A stretch of DNA of 64,000 nt from Microbacterium keratanolyticum. Its GTDB lineage: Bacteria; Actinomycetota; Actinomycetes; Actinomycetales; Microbacteriaceae. The stretch spans positions 2,666,001 through 2,730,000 of the forward strand of contig NZ_JAFBBQ010000001.1 in NCBI RefSeq assembly GCF_016907255.1. The letters are read 5' to 3'. A program made the translations under genes and the position numbers. Positions within the stretch are counted from its first letter, which is position 1. Every line of letters begins with the position of its first letter. The notes under the pieces are model-generated. The model saw only the letters and a program-made list of their open reading frames with translations, was not told the DNA's origin and ran no database searches. Of this stretch, positions 54,196 to 63,078 are shown piece by piece.

Positions 54196-54381
54196 ATGTG
54201 CCGTCCCACCACATGCCGGACCTGCAAAAAGACCACCTGGGCGGGCTGTGGCCAGCATGTGCAGTCCGTAAAGGCCACGGTGCCCGCGGGCGAATGGTGC
54301 AACGGCACTCATTCCGCCGCGCAGATCGCCGCGGCGAAGAACGCCACACCGAGCTTCTTCGCGCGCCTCTTCGGTCGCTGA
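54196..54381 (+). CDS. Small Cys-rich (zinc-ribbon-like) protein under CsoR/CstR-type control
   Basis: 61 aa from ATG 54196, with GAAGGAGAG upstream. MCRPTTCRTCKKTTWAGCGQH followed by WCNGTH: five Cys (2, 7, 10, 18, 35) and two His (21, 39) in CxxC and CxxH arrangements suggest metal or persulfide binding. The last third is basic and hydrophobic (FFARLFGR). The position behind two DUF156 operators makes it the main regulated target. No known family is assigned with confidence. Confidence 0.8.
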   Translation: MCRPTTCRTCKKTTWAGCGQHVQSVKATVPAGEWCNGTHSAAQIAAAKNATPSFFARLFGR

Positions 54382-54461
54382 GCACCTGAACCTGCCATCG
54401 GCGCGCTACGGAGTTTCCGCACTCGGTGACCCCGCCCCTGTGCCGTCGGGTGCCGGACTCG

Positions 54462-54467
54462 TATGGT
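54462..54467 (+). promoter_or_regulatory. -10 box of a probable leaderless transcript (TATGGT)
   Basis: TATGGT, 6 nt before the ATG at 54474. Confidence 0.55.
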
Positions 54468-54473
54468 GGGAGC

Positions 54474-54860
54474 ATGGACAGGAGCATCCTGCTGAACGGC
54501 ACCGTCAGCATCCCCCTCGGGCACCGCGTCGAAGTGAGCGAAAGCAGTACCGCTGATAGCGCTGCGGGTGTGCGCATCCACACGATCGTCGACCTCGACA
54601 CAGGAGTGGAGCACCGGTGGGATGAGCATCGCCCCGCGGACGCGGTCATCTGGACGGGGCGTGTGCTGCAGTGCAGCATCCGATTCTCGGGGAACGCGGG
54701 GGAGACTCTTCTCCTGATCGATCCGTTCACGCCCGGCGCGCTGGGAGCCAAGGCGGCGCTGCGCGGAGCGGATGCCGCCGCGGATGCCGCCAAGGCCGAA
54801 GCCGACCGCTGGGGCGGCGCGGACCGGCCGCCACCAGAGCCCGAAGAGCGTTTCTGGTAG
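54474..54860 (+). CDS. Hypothetical protein
   Basis: 128 aa. Beta-rich N-terminal ~90 residues (SILLNGTVSIPLGHRVEVSESS, VRIHTIVDLDTGVEHRWDEH, ADAVIWTGRVLQCSIRFSGNAGETLLLIDPF) and an Ala-rich helical tail (GADAAADAAKAEADRW). No signal, membrane segment or catalytic motif. It is convergent with dnaE2, ending 16 bp before it. Function unknown. Confidence 0.72.
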   Translation: MDRSILLNGTVSIPLGHRVEVSESSTADSAAGVRIHTIVDLDTGVEHRWDEHRPADAVIWTGRVLQCSIRFSGNAGETLLLIDPFTPGALGAKAALRGADAAADAAKAEADRWGGADRPPPEPEERFW

Positions 54861-54876
54861 GTCTGCGCTGCCGCTG

Positions 54877-57800
54877 TCAGCGGAAATCACGGGACTGGTG
54901 GCTGAGCCCGGTGCGGAGATCTTCAAAGGCATCGGCGAGGACGTTGATCACCCCCTCGGGAGAGCGCTCGAGGATTCCGCGCACGATGAGCGCCGGAGAA
55001 TCCCTAGCGACTCTGCGATAGCGATTCCACACGCCCGCGGAGCAGACCACATTCACCAGGCCGTGCTCGTCTTCCAGATTGAGGAAGGTGATCCCCGCGG
55101 CCGTCGCCGGGCGCTGCCGATGCGTCACGAGACCTGCGACCTCGATGCGTCGCCCCACCTCGTGCGTTCGCAACAGGTCGGCGCTCACCACGCCGCGATC
55201 CTGCAACGCTGACCGGAAGTGCGACAGCGGATGGTCGTCGGTGGAGAGCCCCGTCGCCCAGAGGTCGGAAGCGAGTCGTTCATAGCCCGACTGATCCGGA
55301 AACAGCGGCGGCTGCACCGAGATCGTGGTGTCGGGCAGATACTGGGCGCGATCCTGCGCGGCAGCGCCCGCCAGCCAGAGCGCCTCGCGTCGCTGCAGCC
55401 CCAGTGAGTCGAAGGCTCCTGCGGTCGCCAACGCCTCCACCTGCGCGGCGGTGGCATCCGTGCGTCGCACAAGGTCGTGCAGATCGCGGAAGACGCCGTG
55501 CGCCTCTCGCTCGGCGACGATGCGCTCCGCGAGCTTCGTGCCGATCCCGCGTACTCCGCTGAGGCCCATCCGCACCGCATATCCGCCATCGCGGCGATGT
55601 GCCGACGAGTCGTCGGGCAGGTCGCGGTCGAACAGAGGGACGGGCGGCTGGTCGGGTTCGGTGCAGAAGGCGAGACCGGTCGGGCCCGGCGCATCCGCAA
55701 TCGCCTCCAGCGTCTCCGTCGCCCCCGACGCATGCAGATCAGGTCGGAGCACCCGCACCCCATGTCGCCGGGCGTCCGCGGTCAGCGAGGCAGGGGAGTA
55801 GAAGCCCATCGGCTGCGCTCTCAGGAGAGCGGCGAGGAATGCCGCCGGGTAGTGCAGCTTGAGCCAGGAGCTCGCATACACCAGCAGGGCGAATGAGAGA
55901 GAGTGCGACTCGGCGAAGCCGAAGTTCGAGAACGCCTGGATCTGCGCGTAGATGCGATCGGAGGTCGCCTCGTCCAGCCCGTGCCGGCTCATCCCCTCGT
56001 ACAGCTTCGTGCGGATGCGCTCGATCTTCTCCTGGCCGCGCTTTGACCCCATCGCGCGACGCAGAAGATCGGCCTCATCTGCGGTGCAGTCGCCCAGCGC
56101 TGTCGCCATCTGGATCAGCTGCTCTTGGAAGATCGGAATGCCCAGGGTGCGCTCCAGAATCGGCTCGAGCTTGGGATGCGCGTAGGTCACCTTCTCGGCT
56201 CCCAGCTTGCGGCGCACGAAAGGATGCACGGCGCCGCCCTGGATGGGGCCGGGGCGGATGAGGGCGATCTGGATCACCAGGTCGTAGAACGACCGCGGCT
56301 GAAGCCGGGGGAGAAGTCCCATCTGCGCGCGGGACTCGACCTGGAAGACTCCGATGGAATCGGCGCGGCAGAGCATGTCGAAGACGGCGGGCTCTTCCTT
56401 GGGGATGGACTCCAGTGTCCACCGCTCACCCGTGCTCTCGGCGATCAGGTCGAAACAGTGCTGTAAGGCCGCGAGCATCCCGAGTCCGAGCAGATCGAAC
56501 TTGACCAGCCCCATCCAGGCAGCGTCGTCTTTGTCCCACTGAATGACGGTGCGGTTCTCCATTCGCGCATGCTCGACCGGCACCACCTCACCGACCGGTC
56601 GAGCGGTCAGCACCATCCCCCCGGAGTGGATGCCGAGGTGGCGCGGCGCTTTCAGGAGATCGCTCGCATAGCGGAGGACATCGGCGGGAATGTCATTGTC
56701 GTCGGCGGCCTCCAGCCCTGCGCTCCACCCGTCGACCTGCCGAGACCACGCATCCTGCTGCCCCGGTGCATACCCGAGCGCGCGGGCCATGTCTCGCACC
56801 GCGTTCTTCGGGCGGTACTGGATCACATTCGCCACCTGTGCCGCACGCTCGCGCCCATAACGCCCATAGACCCACTGGATGATCTCCTCCCGGCGGCGGG
56901 AGTCGAAGTCCACATCGATATCGGGCTCTTCCTCACGGGTCGTCGCGAGGAAGCGCTCGAACGGAAGGCGATAGCGAATCGGATCGATCGCGGTGATGCC
57001 GAGCAGGTAGCAGACCGCGCTCGCCGCCGCAGAACCTCGTCCCTGGCACAGGATGCCCCGCCGTCGTGCCTCGGCGACGATGTCGTGCACGATCAGGAAG
57101 TACCCGGGAAAGTCCTTCTCCTCGATGACGCGGAGCTCTCTCTCGATACGTGCTCTGCCCTCATCGTCGAGCCGGGGATACACCGTGGGTACCGCCTGCC
57201 ATACCAGCGCACGCAGATGTCCCATGGGTGTCTGCCCCTCGGGCAGCTCGACCTGCGGGAGAGCCGGACGCACCTTGCGCAGAGAGAAGGCGCAGTCAGC
57301 CGCGATGCGCAGCGTCTGCGCGATCGCCCCCGGGTACCGGGCGAAACGGGACGTCATCTCCTGTCCGGAGCGCAGATGCGCGGTGCCGTGCACCGGAAGC
57401 CAGCCGTCGAGGTCATCCATGCTGCGCCGTGCCCGCACCGCGGCGACCGCCTCGGCGAGACGGGTCTGCGCCGGAGAGGCGTAGTGCACGTTGTTCGTCG
57501 CGACGACAGGCAGACGCAGCTCCCGCGCGAGGCCCGCCAGGGTGTCGTTGTGTCGGGTGTCGAGCGGATTCCCGTGATCCATCAGCTCGACGGCGATCTG
57601 GTCGGCGCCGAAGACGTCGACCAGGCGTCGCAGCGGGGTCGCGGCATCACCCTGCTGCAACCCCTGCCGCACGCTGCCCTTGCGGCATCCGGTGAGGATG
57701 GTCCAGTGCCCGTCGGCCGCTGCGGCCAGGTCGTCGAGATCGTAGACCGGGCGGCCCTTCTCTGCGCCCCGCAGCTGTGCGCGAGTGATCGCTCCGGCGA

Positions 57801-58278
57801 GACGGTGATACCCCTCTGATCCTCGGGCCAGCACCAGCAGATGCGTTCCATCAGGATCGGGGACACCCTGCTGGGGAGCATGCAACCCCAGGGACAGTTC
57901 GGCACCGAACACGGTCTGCACCTGGACGCCGCCGAGCTCTGCCGCCTCCGCGAAGCGCGCCGCCCCATAGAAGCCGTCATGATCGGTGAGGGCGAGGGCG
58001 GTGAGGCCGAGACGCTCTGCCTCACTCAGCAGCTCCTCCGGCGAGGATGCACCATCCAAGAACGAGTACGAGGAATGCGCGTGCAACTCGGCATAGGGCA
58101 CGGCATCGTCTGGCCGCTGCACACTCTCGGGTAACGGCTTCGGTCGAGTGCGGCTGATGGGGGCAGGGGGTTCCCGTGGGCTGCGCGGCTCCGCACTCGA
58201 GCCACCCGGGGAGTCCGGCGTCGCACTCAGTATTCGTTCCAGCTCGGACCAGCTCTGTGGGGGGTTATGCCATCCCAT
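54877..58278 (-). CDS. dnaE2: Error-prone DNA polymerase DnaE2
   Basis: 1,133 aa from ATG 58278, with GGGGAGG 9 nt upstream and an ATGA overlap with imuB; a GTG eight codons earlier is less likely. PHP domain begins YAELHAHSSYSFLDGASSPEEL; the catalytic Asp triad region includes EEPDIDVDFDSRRREEIIQWVYGRYG; tau/beta-binding and OB-type region at the C-terminus (IEVAGLVTHRQRPATAAGITFLNLEDEHGLVNVV). DnaE2 carries out damage-induced mutagenic synthesis with ImuA/ImuB in the SOS response. Full length, no frameshift. Confidence 0.96.
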   Translation of the reverse strand: MGWHNPPQSWSELERILSATPDSPGGSSAEPRSPREPPAPISRTRPKPLPESVQRPDDAVPYAELHAHSSYSFLDGASSPEELLSEAERLGLTALALTDHDGFYGAARFAEAAELGGVQVQTVFGAELSLGLHAPQQGVPDPDGTHLLVLARGSEGYHRLAGAITRAQLRGAEKGRPVYDLDDLAAAADGHWTILTGCRKGSVRQGLQQGDAATPLRRLVDVFGADQIAVELMDHGNPLDTRHNDTLAGLARELRLPVVATNNVHYASPAQTRLAEAVAAVRARRSMDDLDGWLPVHGTAHLRSGQEMTSRFARYPGAIAQTLRIAADCAFSLRKVRPALPQVELPEGQTPMGHLRALVWQAVPTVYPRLDDEGRARIERELRVIEEKDFPGYFLIVHDIVAEARRRGILCQGRGSAAASAVCYLLGITAIDPIRYRLPFERFLATTREEEPDIDVDFDSRRREEIIQWVYGRYGRERAAQVANVIQYRPKNAVRDMARALGYAPGQQDAWSRQVDGWSAGLEAADDNDIPADVLRYASDLLKAPRHLGIHSGGMVLTARPVGEVVPVEHARMENRTVIQWDKDDAAWMGLVKFDLLGLGMLAALQHCFDLIAESTGERWTLESIPKEEPAVFDMLCRADSIGVFQVESRAQMGLLPRLQPRSFYDLVIQIALIRPGPIQGGAVHPFVRRKLGAEKVTYAHPKLEPILERTLGIPIFQEQLIQMATALGDCTADEADLLRRAMGSKRGQEKIERIRTKLYEGMSRHGLDEATSDRIYAQIQAFSNFGFAESHSLSFALLVYASSWLKLHYPAAFLAALLRAQPMGFYSPASLTADARRHGVRVLRPDLHASGATETLEAIADAPGPTGLAFCTEPDQPPVPLFDRDLPDDSSAHRRDGGYAVRMGLSGVRGIGTKLAERIVAEREAHGVFRDLHDLVRRTDATAAQVEALATAGAFDSLGLQRREALWLAGAAAQDRAQYLPDTTISVQPPLFPDQSGYERLASDLWATGLSTDDHPLSHFRSALQDRGVVSADLLRTHEVGRRIEVAGLVTHRQRPATAAGITFLNLEDEHGLVNVVCSAGVWNRYRRVARDSPALIVRGILERSPEGVINVLADAFEDLRTGLSHQSRDFR

Positions 58279-59813
58279 CAGCTGTACCTCCCCTCTGCCC
58301 ACCAGCGCTCGCCGGAGTGGAACACCAGCCAGGCGCGCCCCTCGGCATCCACGATCTGCAGGCGGTGGCCAGCGCGCCCTGTGTCTTCCCAGCCGTGCTC
58401 GTGCAGCGGCCAGGGTCCCGCCCAGCCCCGCACGGCGGCCCCCTCGATCTGCGCCGGAGGCTCGGTGAGGTCGTTGCGCTCAGTGACCTGCACGACCGTG
58501 CCTCGTGCGGTGAGCACGGTCACCGCACGAGGCGGACGAAAGACCTCTGCGGGAAGGGGATCAGGAAGGCTCCCCGGCCAGGGGCGGGTGGGGTCGCGTT
58601 CGAGAACAGCGCGCTCACCCCAGGGCGTCAGCTGCTGACGGTCGGCCAGCCAACGCCCACCGGAGACCTCAGCGGTCAGCACCCCGTGATGGCCCAGCAT
58701 CGTCTGCACGCGGGAGACGGCATGGTGAAGGCGCTCGTCGGTACCGGAACCGAAGAGCCCGGGCTGGTGATGCGCCGCATCGTCGACGGCGGTGGGGGTG
58801 ATGCGCACGACGAGGATGCCCCCGAACGCGTGGGCGTCGTCAGGCGTCTCCGTCGTGGACTCCGCCGCCAGCGCCTCGAGCTGCCAGCGCACCCGGTCGA
58901 CGAGATCACCGGGATCGAAGCAGGTGGGATGCAGCCAGGTACGGGAGTGCACCCGGTCGTCGGCGTCGGTCAGATCGATGCGCACCTCGGTGCACACGAG
59001 AGACGCGAGTCCGAGCGCGACCGTCACGGCATCGGCCGTCTGTCGCACCGCGAAGGCGATCTGATCTGCACGCCCGAGAGGTTCGTCGAACTCGATCTCT
59101 CGGGCGAGCTCGGGATCGATCTCGACCGGGGTGAGCGGGCGGGAGTCGGATCCGCCCGACAGCGCATGCAGCCGTGCGCCGCGATCGCCCAGTCGCGCCC
59201 GCACCTCATGGCCCGGCAGCGCGGCGAACTCGCCGAGCGTGTGCACGCCCAGTCGGATGAGCAGACTTGTGAGCTCTTCGTCGCGCAGCACCTGCAGGGG
59301 CATCGGTGACAGGAACTCCGGTGCCTTCCCCGGAGGGATGACCGTGACGGGGCCGGCGCTGCGAGCAGCCAGCTCCGCGGTGAAGGGACCGTCGGCGATG
59401 CCGATGCGCACCTCCGGGTAGCCGTTCTCGGCCAGCTGCTCCCTGAGGGCGATGCCTGCTTCGAGTTCGCCGCCGTGATAGCGGGCGATCCCACGCGCAC
59501 GCAGCGCAGCGAGCCCTGGTCGCAGCAGAGAGACTCCGGGGGAGAGACGCTCAAGCGTCTTCAGTACGGGGTGGAACGCGCGTTCATCGTGCACCGGGTC
59601 ATGTGGGAGCAGGGTCAGCGCGGGGAATGCGCCTTGTGCGGCGCGACGACGCTGTCCTGTCCGCACCCCGTGTTCGCGCGCAGAGGCGGTGCACGCGGTG
59701 ACGATGCCTGCGCGCAGAAGAGCGGTCGGCGGATGCGGTGCGGGGGTGCCGAGAACCGCGCGCAATGGCCAGTCGGGGAACCACAGCACGAGCACGCGCA
59801 GCGGGGCGTTCAT
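58278..59813 (-). CDS. imuB: ImuB, Y-family polymerase-like mutasome protein
   Basis: 511 aa from ATG 59813 (MNAPLRVLVLWFPDWPLRA); the longer frame to 59999 lies inside imuA. Resembles Y-family DNA polymerases but lacks the acidic catalytic triad: the usual DxDxFFA N-terminus is replaced by LWFPDWPL. LIRLGVHTLGEFAALPGHEVRARLGDRGARLHALSGG is the fingers/HhH part. ImuB is a hub that links the clamp, ImuA and DnaE2 (family knowledge). Overlaps by ATGA on both sides. Confidence 0.93.
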   Translation of the reverse strand: MNAPLRVLVLWFPDWPLRAVLGTPAPHPPTALLRAGIVTACTASAREHGVRTGQRRRAAQGAFPALTLLPHDPVHDERAFHPVLKTLERLSPGVSLLRPGLAALRARGIARYHGGELEAGIALREQLAENGYPEVRIGIADGPFTAELAARSAGPVTVIPPGKAPEFLSPMPLQVLRDEELTSLLIRLGVHTLGEFAALPGHEVRARLGDRGARLHALSGGSDSRPLTPVEIDPELAREIEFDEPLGRADQIAFAVRQTADAVTVALGLASLVCTEVRIDLTDADDRVHSRTWLHPTCFDPGDLVDRVRWQLEALAAESTTETPDDAHAFGGILVVRITPTAVDDAAHHQPGLFGSGTDERLHHAVSRVQTMLGHHGVLTAEVSGGRWLADRQQLTPWGERAVLERDPTRPWPGSLPDPLPAEVFRPPRAVTVLTARGTVVQVTERNDLTEPPAQIEGAAVRGWAGPWPLHEHGWEDTGRAGHRLQIVDAEGRAWLVFHSGERWWAEGRYS

Positions 59814-60550
59814 GCGATGGCCGCCCATCGGGAGATCGGAGTGACGACGGCATCTGTCTGCGGCAGAGCTTCGATCGTGCCGAGAGGGCCGGGAAGGCGG
59901 ACGCGGACACTGTGCGGATGCGGGTCCTGTCTGCTCTGCGCCGTCACGGTCACGACCCGTTCGGAGAGGAGGCCCCATCCTTCGCCGATCCCCTGCCACT
60001 GCGGGTCGTGGATGCGCAGCCGTCCCTCGCTCTGCGGCCAGGGGCCGGTGACCAGGAGCGTGCTGCCGCGTTCACGCAACCGTGCCTGCAGTCGGGCGGC
60101 CTCAGCGCCGAGAATACGAGAACCGGGGTGCACGGCGATCAGGGGTACGACCTCTGCGAGGGCTGAGGTGACGGCCAACCAGCGCTCGCCGGGGTCGGGG
60201 ACGAGGATCAGCCGCTCCAGGTCGATGCCGAACCCCGCGGCGGCTTCGAGACCGAGCGTCGGCATACCGATGACGGCGCACCAGGAGCCTCGCTGGGACG
60301 CCGTGCTCAGCAGGGCGCAGACCAGACTCGGTGAGGGGGAGAGGGAGTATGCGCTCCCGGTCTGCAGCCCCTCACCGGGGAGCAGTCCGCGCAGTGCGGA
60401 GGGGATCGGCACGACCGGGCTGTCGCTGCGTCGTCGCTGCATGCGGCCGATCTCGCGACGCAGCCGAAGGACATCGGCGGCACGTGCTTCTTCGCGTGCC
60501 ACGTCGCCAGGTGCCGCGCTGTCCTGCGCAGAAAGGCTGCCGAGTCTCAT
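59810..60550 (-). CDS. imuA: ImuA (RecA-like mutasome protein)
   Basis: 246 aa from ATG 60550, placed downstream of the LexA box; an alternative ATG at 60619 would lie upstream of the box and is rejected. ADVLRLRREIGRMQRR is the conserved N-terminal helix; the remainder resembles the RecA core without a clear Walker A (GMPTLGLEAAAGFGIDLERLILVPDP). It is the first gene of the imuA-imuB-dnaE2 operon. Confidence 0.9.
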   Translation of the reverse strand: MRLGSLSAQDSAAPGDVAREEARAADVLRLRREIGRMQRRRSDSPVVPIPSALRGLLPGEGLQTGSAYSLSPSPSLVCALLSTASQRGSWCAVIGMPTLGLEAAAGFGIDLERLILVPDPGERWLAVTSALAEVVPLIAVHPGSRILGAEAARLQARLRERGSTLLVTGPWPQSEGRLRIHDPQWQGIGEGWGLLSERVVTVTAQSRQDPHPHSVRVRLPGPLGTIEALPQTDAVVTPISRWAAIA

Positions 60551-60560
60551 CACACCATCC

Positions 60561-60576
60561 TCGAAAATATGTTCGA
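60561..60576 (-). promoter_or_regulatory. lexA box: LexA (SOS) box of the imuA-imuB-dnaE2 operon
   Basis: TCGAAA-ATAT-GTTCGA, matching the actinobacterial SOS consensus TCGAAC-N4-GTTCGA in 11 of 12 arm positions, 10 bp before the imuA ATG. A TTGATT element follows at 60579-60584 on the minus strand as a possible -35 box. Confidence 0.9.
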
Positions 60577-60662
60577 ATAAATCAAGTCGTGCGGTGATGC
60601 TAATTCGTAGATCAGACATTGGATGCCGGGCCCGGAAAACCGTCGATGTCGGAACCTCTGGA

Positions 60663-60668
60663 TACGCT
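60663..60668 (+). promoter_or_regulatory. -10 box of a probable leaderless transcript (TACGCT)
   Basis: TACGCT, 6 nt before the ATG at 60675. Divergent from the SOS operon. Confidence 0.55.
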
Positions 60669-60674
60669 GTGCCC

Positions 60675-60965
60675 ATGCAGATCGAGTTCGACAGCACCGT
60701 CATCCGCTGGAACAAGCGTCTGGATTCCTGGTACTTCGCGACCATGCCCGAAGAGATTTCCGTGCCGTTGCGCGAGCTTCCCGCGCCGCCGCGCGGCTTC
60801 AACTCCCTGCGTGTGCGCGCCCGCATCGGCGCCACCAGCTGGAACACCTCGATCTTCTTCAGCGACGGCGTCTTCGTGCTGCCGTTGAAGAAGCAGATCC
60901 GTGACGAGCGCGGCATCGCCGAAGGCGACCAGATCACGATCGATCTCGACATCCTCGATCTCTGA
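60675..60965 (+). CDS. DUF1905 domain protein
   Basis: 96 aa. IEFDSTVIRWNKRLDSWYFATMPEEISVPLRELPAPPRGFNSLRVRARIGATSWNTSIFFSDGVFVLPLKKQIRDERGIAEGDQITIDLDIL is the DUF1905 pattern, a small beta-barrel fold. Stand-alone members are common in actinobacteria. Function unknown. Confidence 0.88.
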   Translation: MQIEFDSTVIRWNKRLDSWYFATMPEEISVPLRELPAPPRGFNSLRVRARIGATSWNTSIFFSDGVFVLPLKKQIRDERGIAEGDQITIDLDILDL

Positions 60966-61004
60966 CTTGCGCCCTGACCTCTCCTCGAAACGCGCAGGCG
61001 GCGC

Positions 61005-61010
61005 TATGGT
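61005..61010 (+). promoter_or_regulatory. -10 box of a probable leaderless transcript (TATGGT)
   Basis: TATGGT, 6 nt before the ATG at 61017. Confidence 0.55.
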
Positions 61011-61016
61011 GAGCAC

Positions 61017-61232
61017 ATGGCACTTGCGAGACTTCATGGCGGCCCGCTGGACGGGCAGATCCTGCCGCTGGACAACACCGATCGGGACAGCATGATCGTT
61101 CCCTACGGCGCCACGCAGGTCATCTATCGTCGCGGCACAGAGGCGACCAACACCGGTCAGGGCGATGGCCCCACCGAAGTGGGATTCTGGTTCGCTGAGT
61201 CCAGCGACGACATCACCCCCAATGACGACTGA
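61017..61232 (+). CDS. Small hypothetical protein upstream of the CYTH gene
   Basis: 71 aa. LARLHGGPLDGQILPLDNTDRDSMIVPYGATQVIYRRG is a recurrent actinobacterial small-protein pattern (LxGGPxDGxxL...), acidic at the end. It overlaps the CYTH gene by 11 bp, so the two are cotranslated. Function unknown. Confidence 0.75.
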   Translation: MALARLHGGPLDGQILPLDNTDRDSMIVPYGATQVIYRRGTEATNTGQGDGPTEVGFWFAESSDDITPNDD

Positions 61233-61839
61233 ACCGCAGCGAACGGTCGAGGTCGAGCGCAAGTACGACGTCGACGTGCAGACGCCGCTACCCGAGTGGA
61301 GCGGCATCCCCGGTGTCGTACAGGTGACGGACGGTGAACTCCGCCAGCTCGACGCGCAGTACCTCGACACGGCAGATGCCGCGCTCGCCCGTGTCGGCGT
61401 TGCCGTGCGCCGCCGTACGGGTGGTCCGGATGCCGGCTGGCACATCAAAGGACCACGACAGGGTGACAGCCGCCTGGAGCTCGGCTGGCCGCTGGGCGAC
61501 GACGAGGAGCTTCCTGAGACCATCGCCACGGTGCTGGCGCAGTGGACGACCGAGCCACTCACTCCGCTTGCTCGTATCGAGAACGACCGCATGGCCTACT
61601 TCCTGGTGGGTGAAGACGGCGTGATCGCCGAGTTCGTCGACGACCGCGTACGAGCGACCGATGCGCGCTCCGGCATCCAGCGCACCTGGCGGGAGTGGGA
61701 GATGGAGCTGGGGCCGGCAGCCCCCGCCGATGAGGCCGCACGCGCGGCTTTCTTCGCCGCCGTCGAGGACGCCGTGCGATCTGCGGGTGGACGAGACGCG
61801 TCATCCGGATCCAAGCTGGCGCGCGCTCTCGGCTTCTGA
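61222..61839 (+). CDS. CYTH-domain protein (triphosphatase-like)
   Basis: 205 aa from ATG 61222. VEVERKYDV is the ExExK signature; QYLDTADAALARVGVAVRRRTG, GWHIKGPR, RIENDRMAYFL and EFVDDRV are the charged strands of the triphosphate tunnel fold. CYTH proteins hydrolyse inorganic or thiamine triphosphate or serve as adenylate cyclases; this short form without a CHAD domain fits a tripolyphosphatase (inference). Confidence 0.88.
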   Translation: MTTEPQRTVEVERKYDVDVQTPLPEWSGIPGVVQVTDGELRQLDAQYLDTADAALARVGVAVRRRTGGPDAGWHIKGPRQGDSRLELGWPLGDDEELPETIATVLAQWTTEPLTPLARIENDRMAYFLVGEDGVIAEFVDDRVRATDARSGIQRTWREWEMELGPAAPADEAARAAFFAAVEDAVRSAGGRDASSGSKLARALGF

Positions 61840-61911
61840 GCGTGCTTCGCATCTGAGGGCTTTGCGCGCAAGCCCCTTTCCGGCGTGCCCGCCGAGTGCT
61901 TGAGTGGGCCC

Positions 61912-63078
61912 ATGACGCGACCTGCCGTGCTCCGTTCCCTGCAGACGCTGCTGCCCGCCACGACTCTTCATCAGCCGGAGGTGCGCGACGTCTTCGCCGC
62001 ACAACCGGGGATGGGCCGGTTGGCGCAGCGGATCATCACTGCGTCGTTCGATGCCTCAGGTATCGATACGCGGTACACGGTGCTCCGTGAACTCGACTCC
62101 GCACACGGCGTGGATGATCCGGTCTTCTATGACCGGGACAGCGGGCTGCTGCTCTCGCCGGGGACACAGGTGCGCAACGAGCTCTATGTGCGTGAGGCCG
62201 AGACGATGTTCGTCGAGGTCGCGCGTCGCGCACTCGACGCGGACCCCGAGATCGGCCCGGCCGATGTGACGCACGTCATCACGGTCTCGTGTACGGGATT
62301 CCACGCGCCGGGCCCGGAATATGCGATCGTGCGCGCACTGGGTCTTTCAGAGAGCGTGCAGCGCTACCACCTGGGATTCATGGGCTGCTATGCCTCGATG
62401 CCGGCGCTGCGTGCGGCAGCCCAGTTCTGCGCGGGTGACCCGCAGGCGGTCGTCCTGGTGGTCAGCGTCGAACTGTGCACGCTGCATCTGCGCTCTTCGG
62501 AGAACCCCGACCTGATCGTCGCCTCCTCGCTGTTCGCCGACGGCGCGGCCGCCGGGATCGTCACCGCACGTGCCGACATCGCGGATGCCCCGGGCTTCGT
62601 GCTCGATCGCTTCCATACCGCTCTGGTGACGGAGGGAGAGCCGGACATGGCGTGGACGATCGGCGACGAGGGGTTCGAGATGATCCTCTCCACCCGAGTG
62701 CCGCAGCTGATCGGGGCGAATCTCGACGCGGCTTTGCGCCCGCTCTTCGACGGTGACGCAGAGACCGCCGACGCTTTCGACCGGTCCGAGATCGGCTCCG
62801 CGGTCGCTCACTGGGCGATCCACCCGGGAGGGCGGAGCATCCTCGATCATGTGCAGAGCGGACTGCACCTCAGCGACGCGCAGTTGGAACCTGCCAGGAC
62901 GACACTTCGCGAGTGCGGAAACATGTCCAGCGCCACCGTCCTGTTCGTGCTGCAGCGCATTCTTCGAGATGCCGACGTGCGCAGCGGAGACCGGGTCGCC
63001 GCCATGGCCTTCGGTCCCGGCCTGACCGCCGAAAGCGCCCTGTTCACCGTGCGAGCCGACGGTGCGGATGGTGCCTGA
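61912..63078 (+). CDS. Type III polyketide synthase
   Basis: 388 aa from ATG 61912 (MTRPAVLRS); a GTG 27 bp earlier is possible. Chalcone/stilbene synthase fold with the full catalytic triad: Cys in HLGFMGCYAS, His in WAIHPGGRSILDHV, Asn in ECGNMSSATVLF. It condenses malonyl-CoA onto an acyl starter. It is followed by a methyltransferase and an FAD monooxygenase with overlapping reading frames, the set seen in the Streptomyces srsABC phenolic-lipid operon. Starter and product are not predictable here. Confidence 0.93.
   Translation: MTRPAVLRSLQTLLPATTLHQPEVRDVFAAQPGMGRLAQRIITASFDASGIDTRYTVLRELDSAHGVDDPVFYDRDSGLLLSPGTQVRNELYVREAETMFVEVARRALDADPEIGPADVTHVITVSCTGFHAPGPEYAIVRALGLSESVQRYHLGFMGCYASMPALRAAAQFCAGDPQAVVLVVSVELCTLHLRSSENPDLIVASSLFADGAAAGIVTARADIADAPGFVLDRFHTALVTEGEPDMAWTIGDEGFEMILSTRVPQLIGANLDAALRPLFDGDAETADAFDRSEIGSAVAHWAIHPGGRSILDHVQSGLHLSDAQLEPARTTLRECGNMSSATVLFVLQRILRDADVRSGDRVAAMAFGPGLTAESALFTVRADGADGA

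Noticed and set aside
60550..60619. Longer ImuA start at 60619
   Set aside because: It would place the LexA box inside the coding region; the ATG at 60550 has a GGATGG-type ribosome site after the box.
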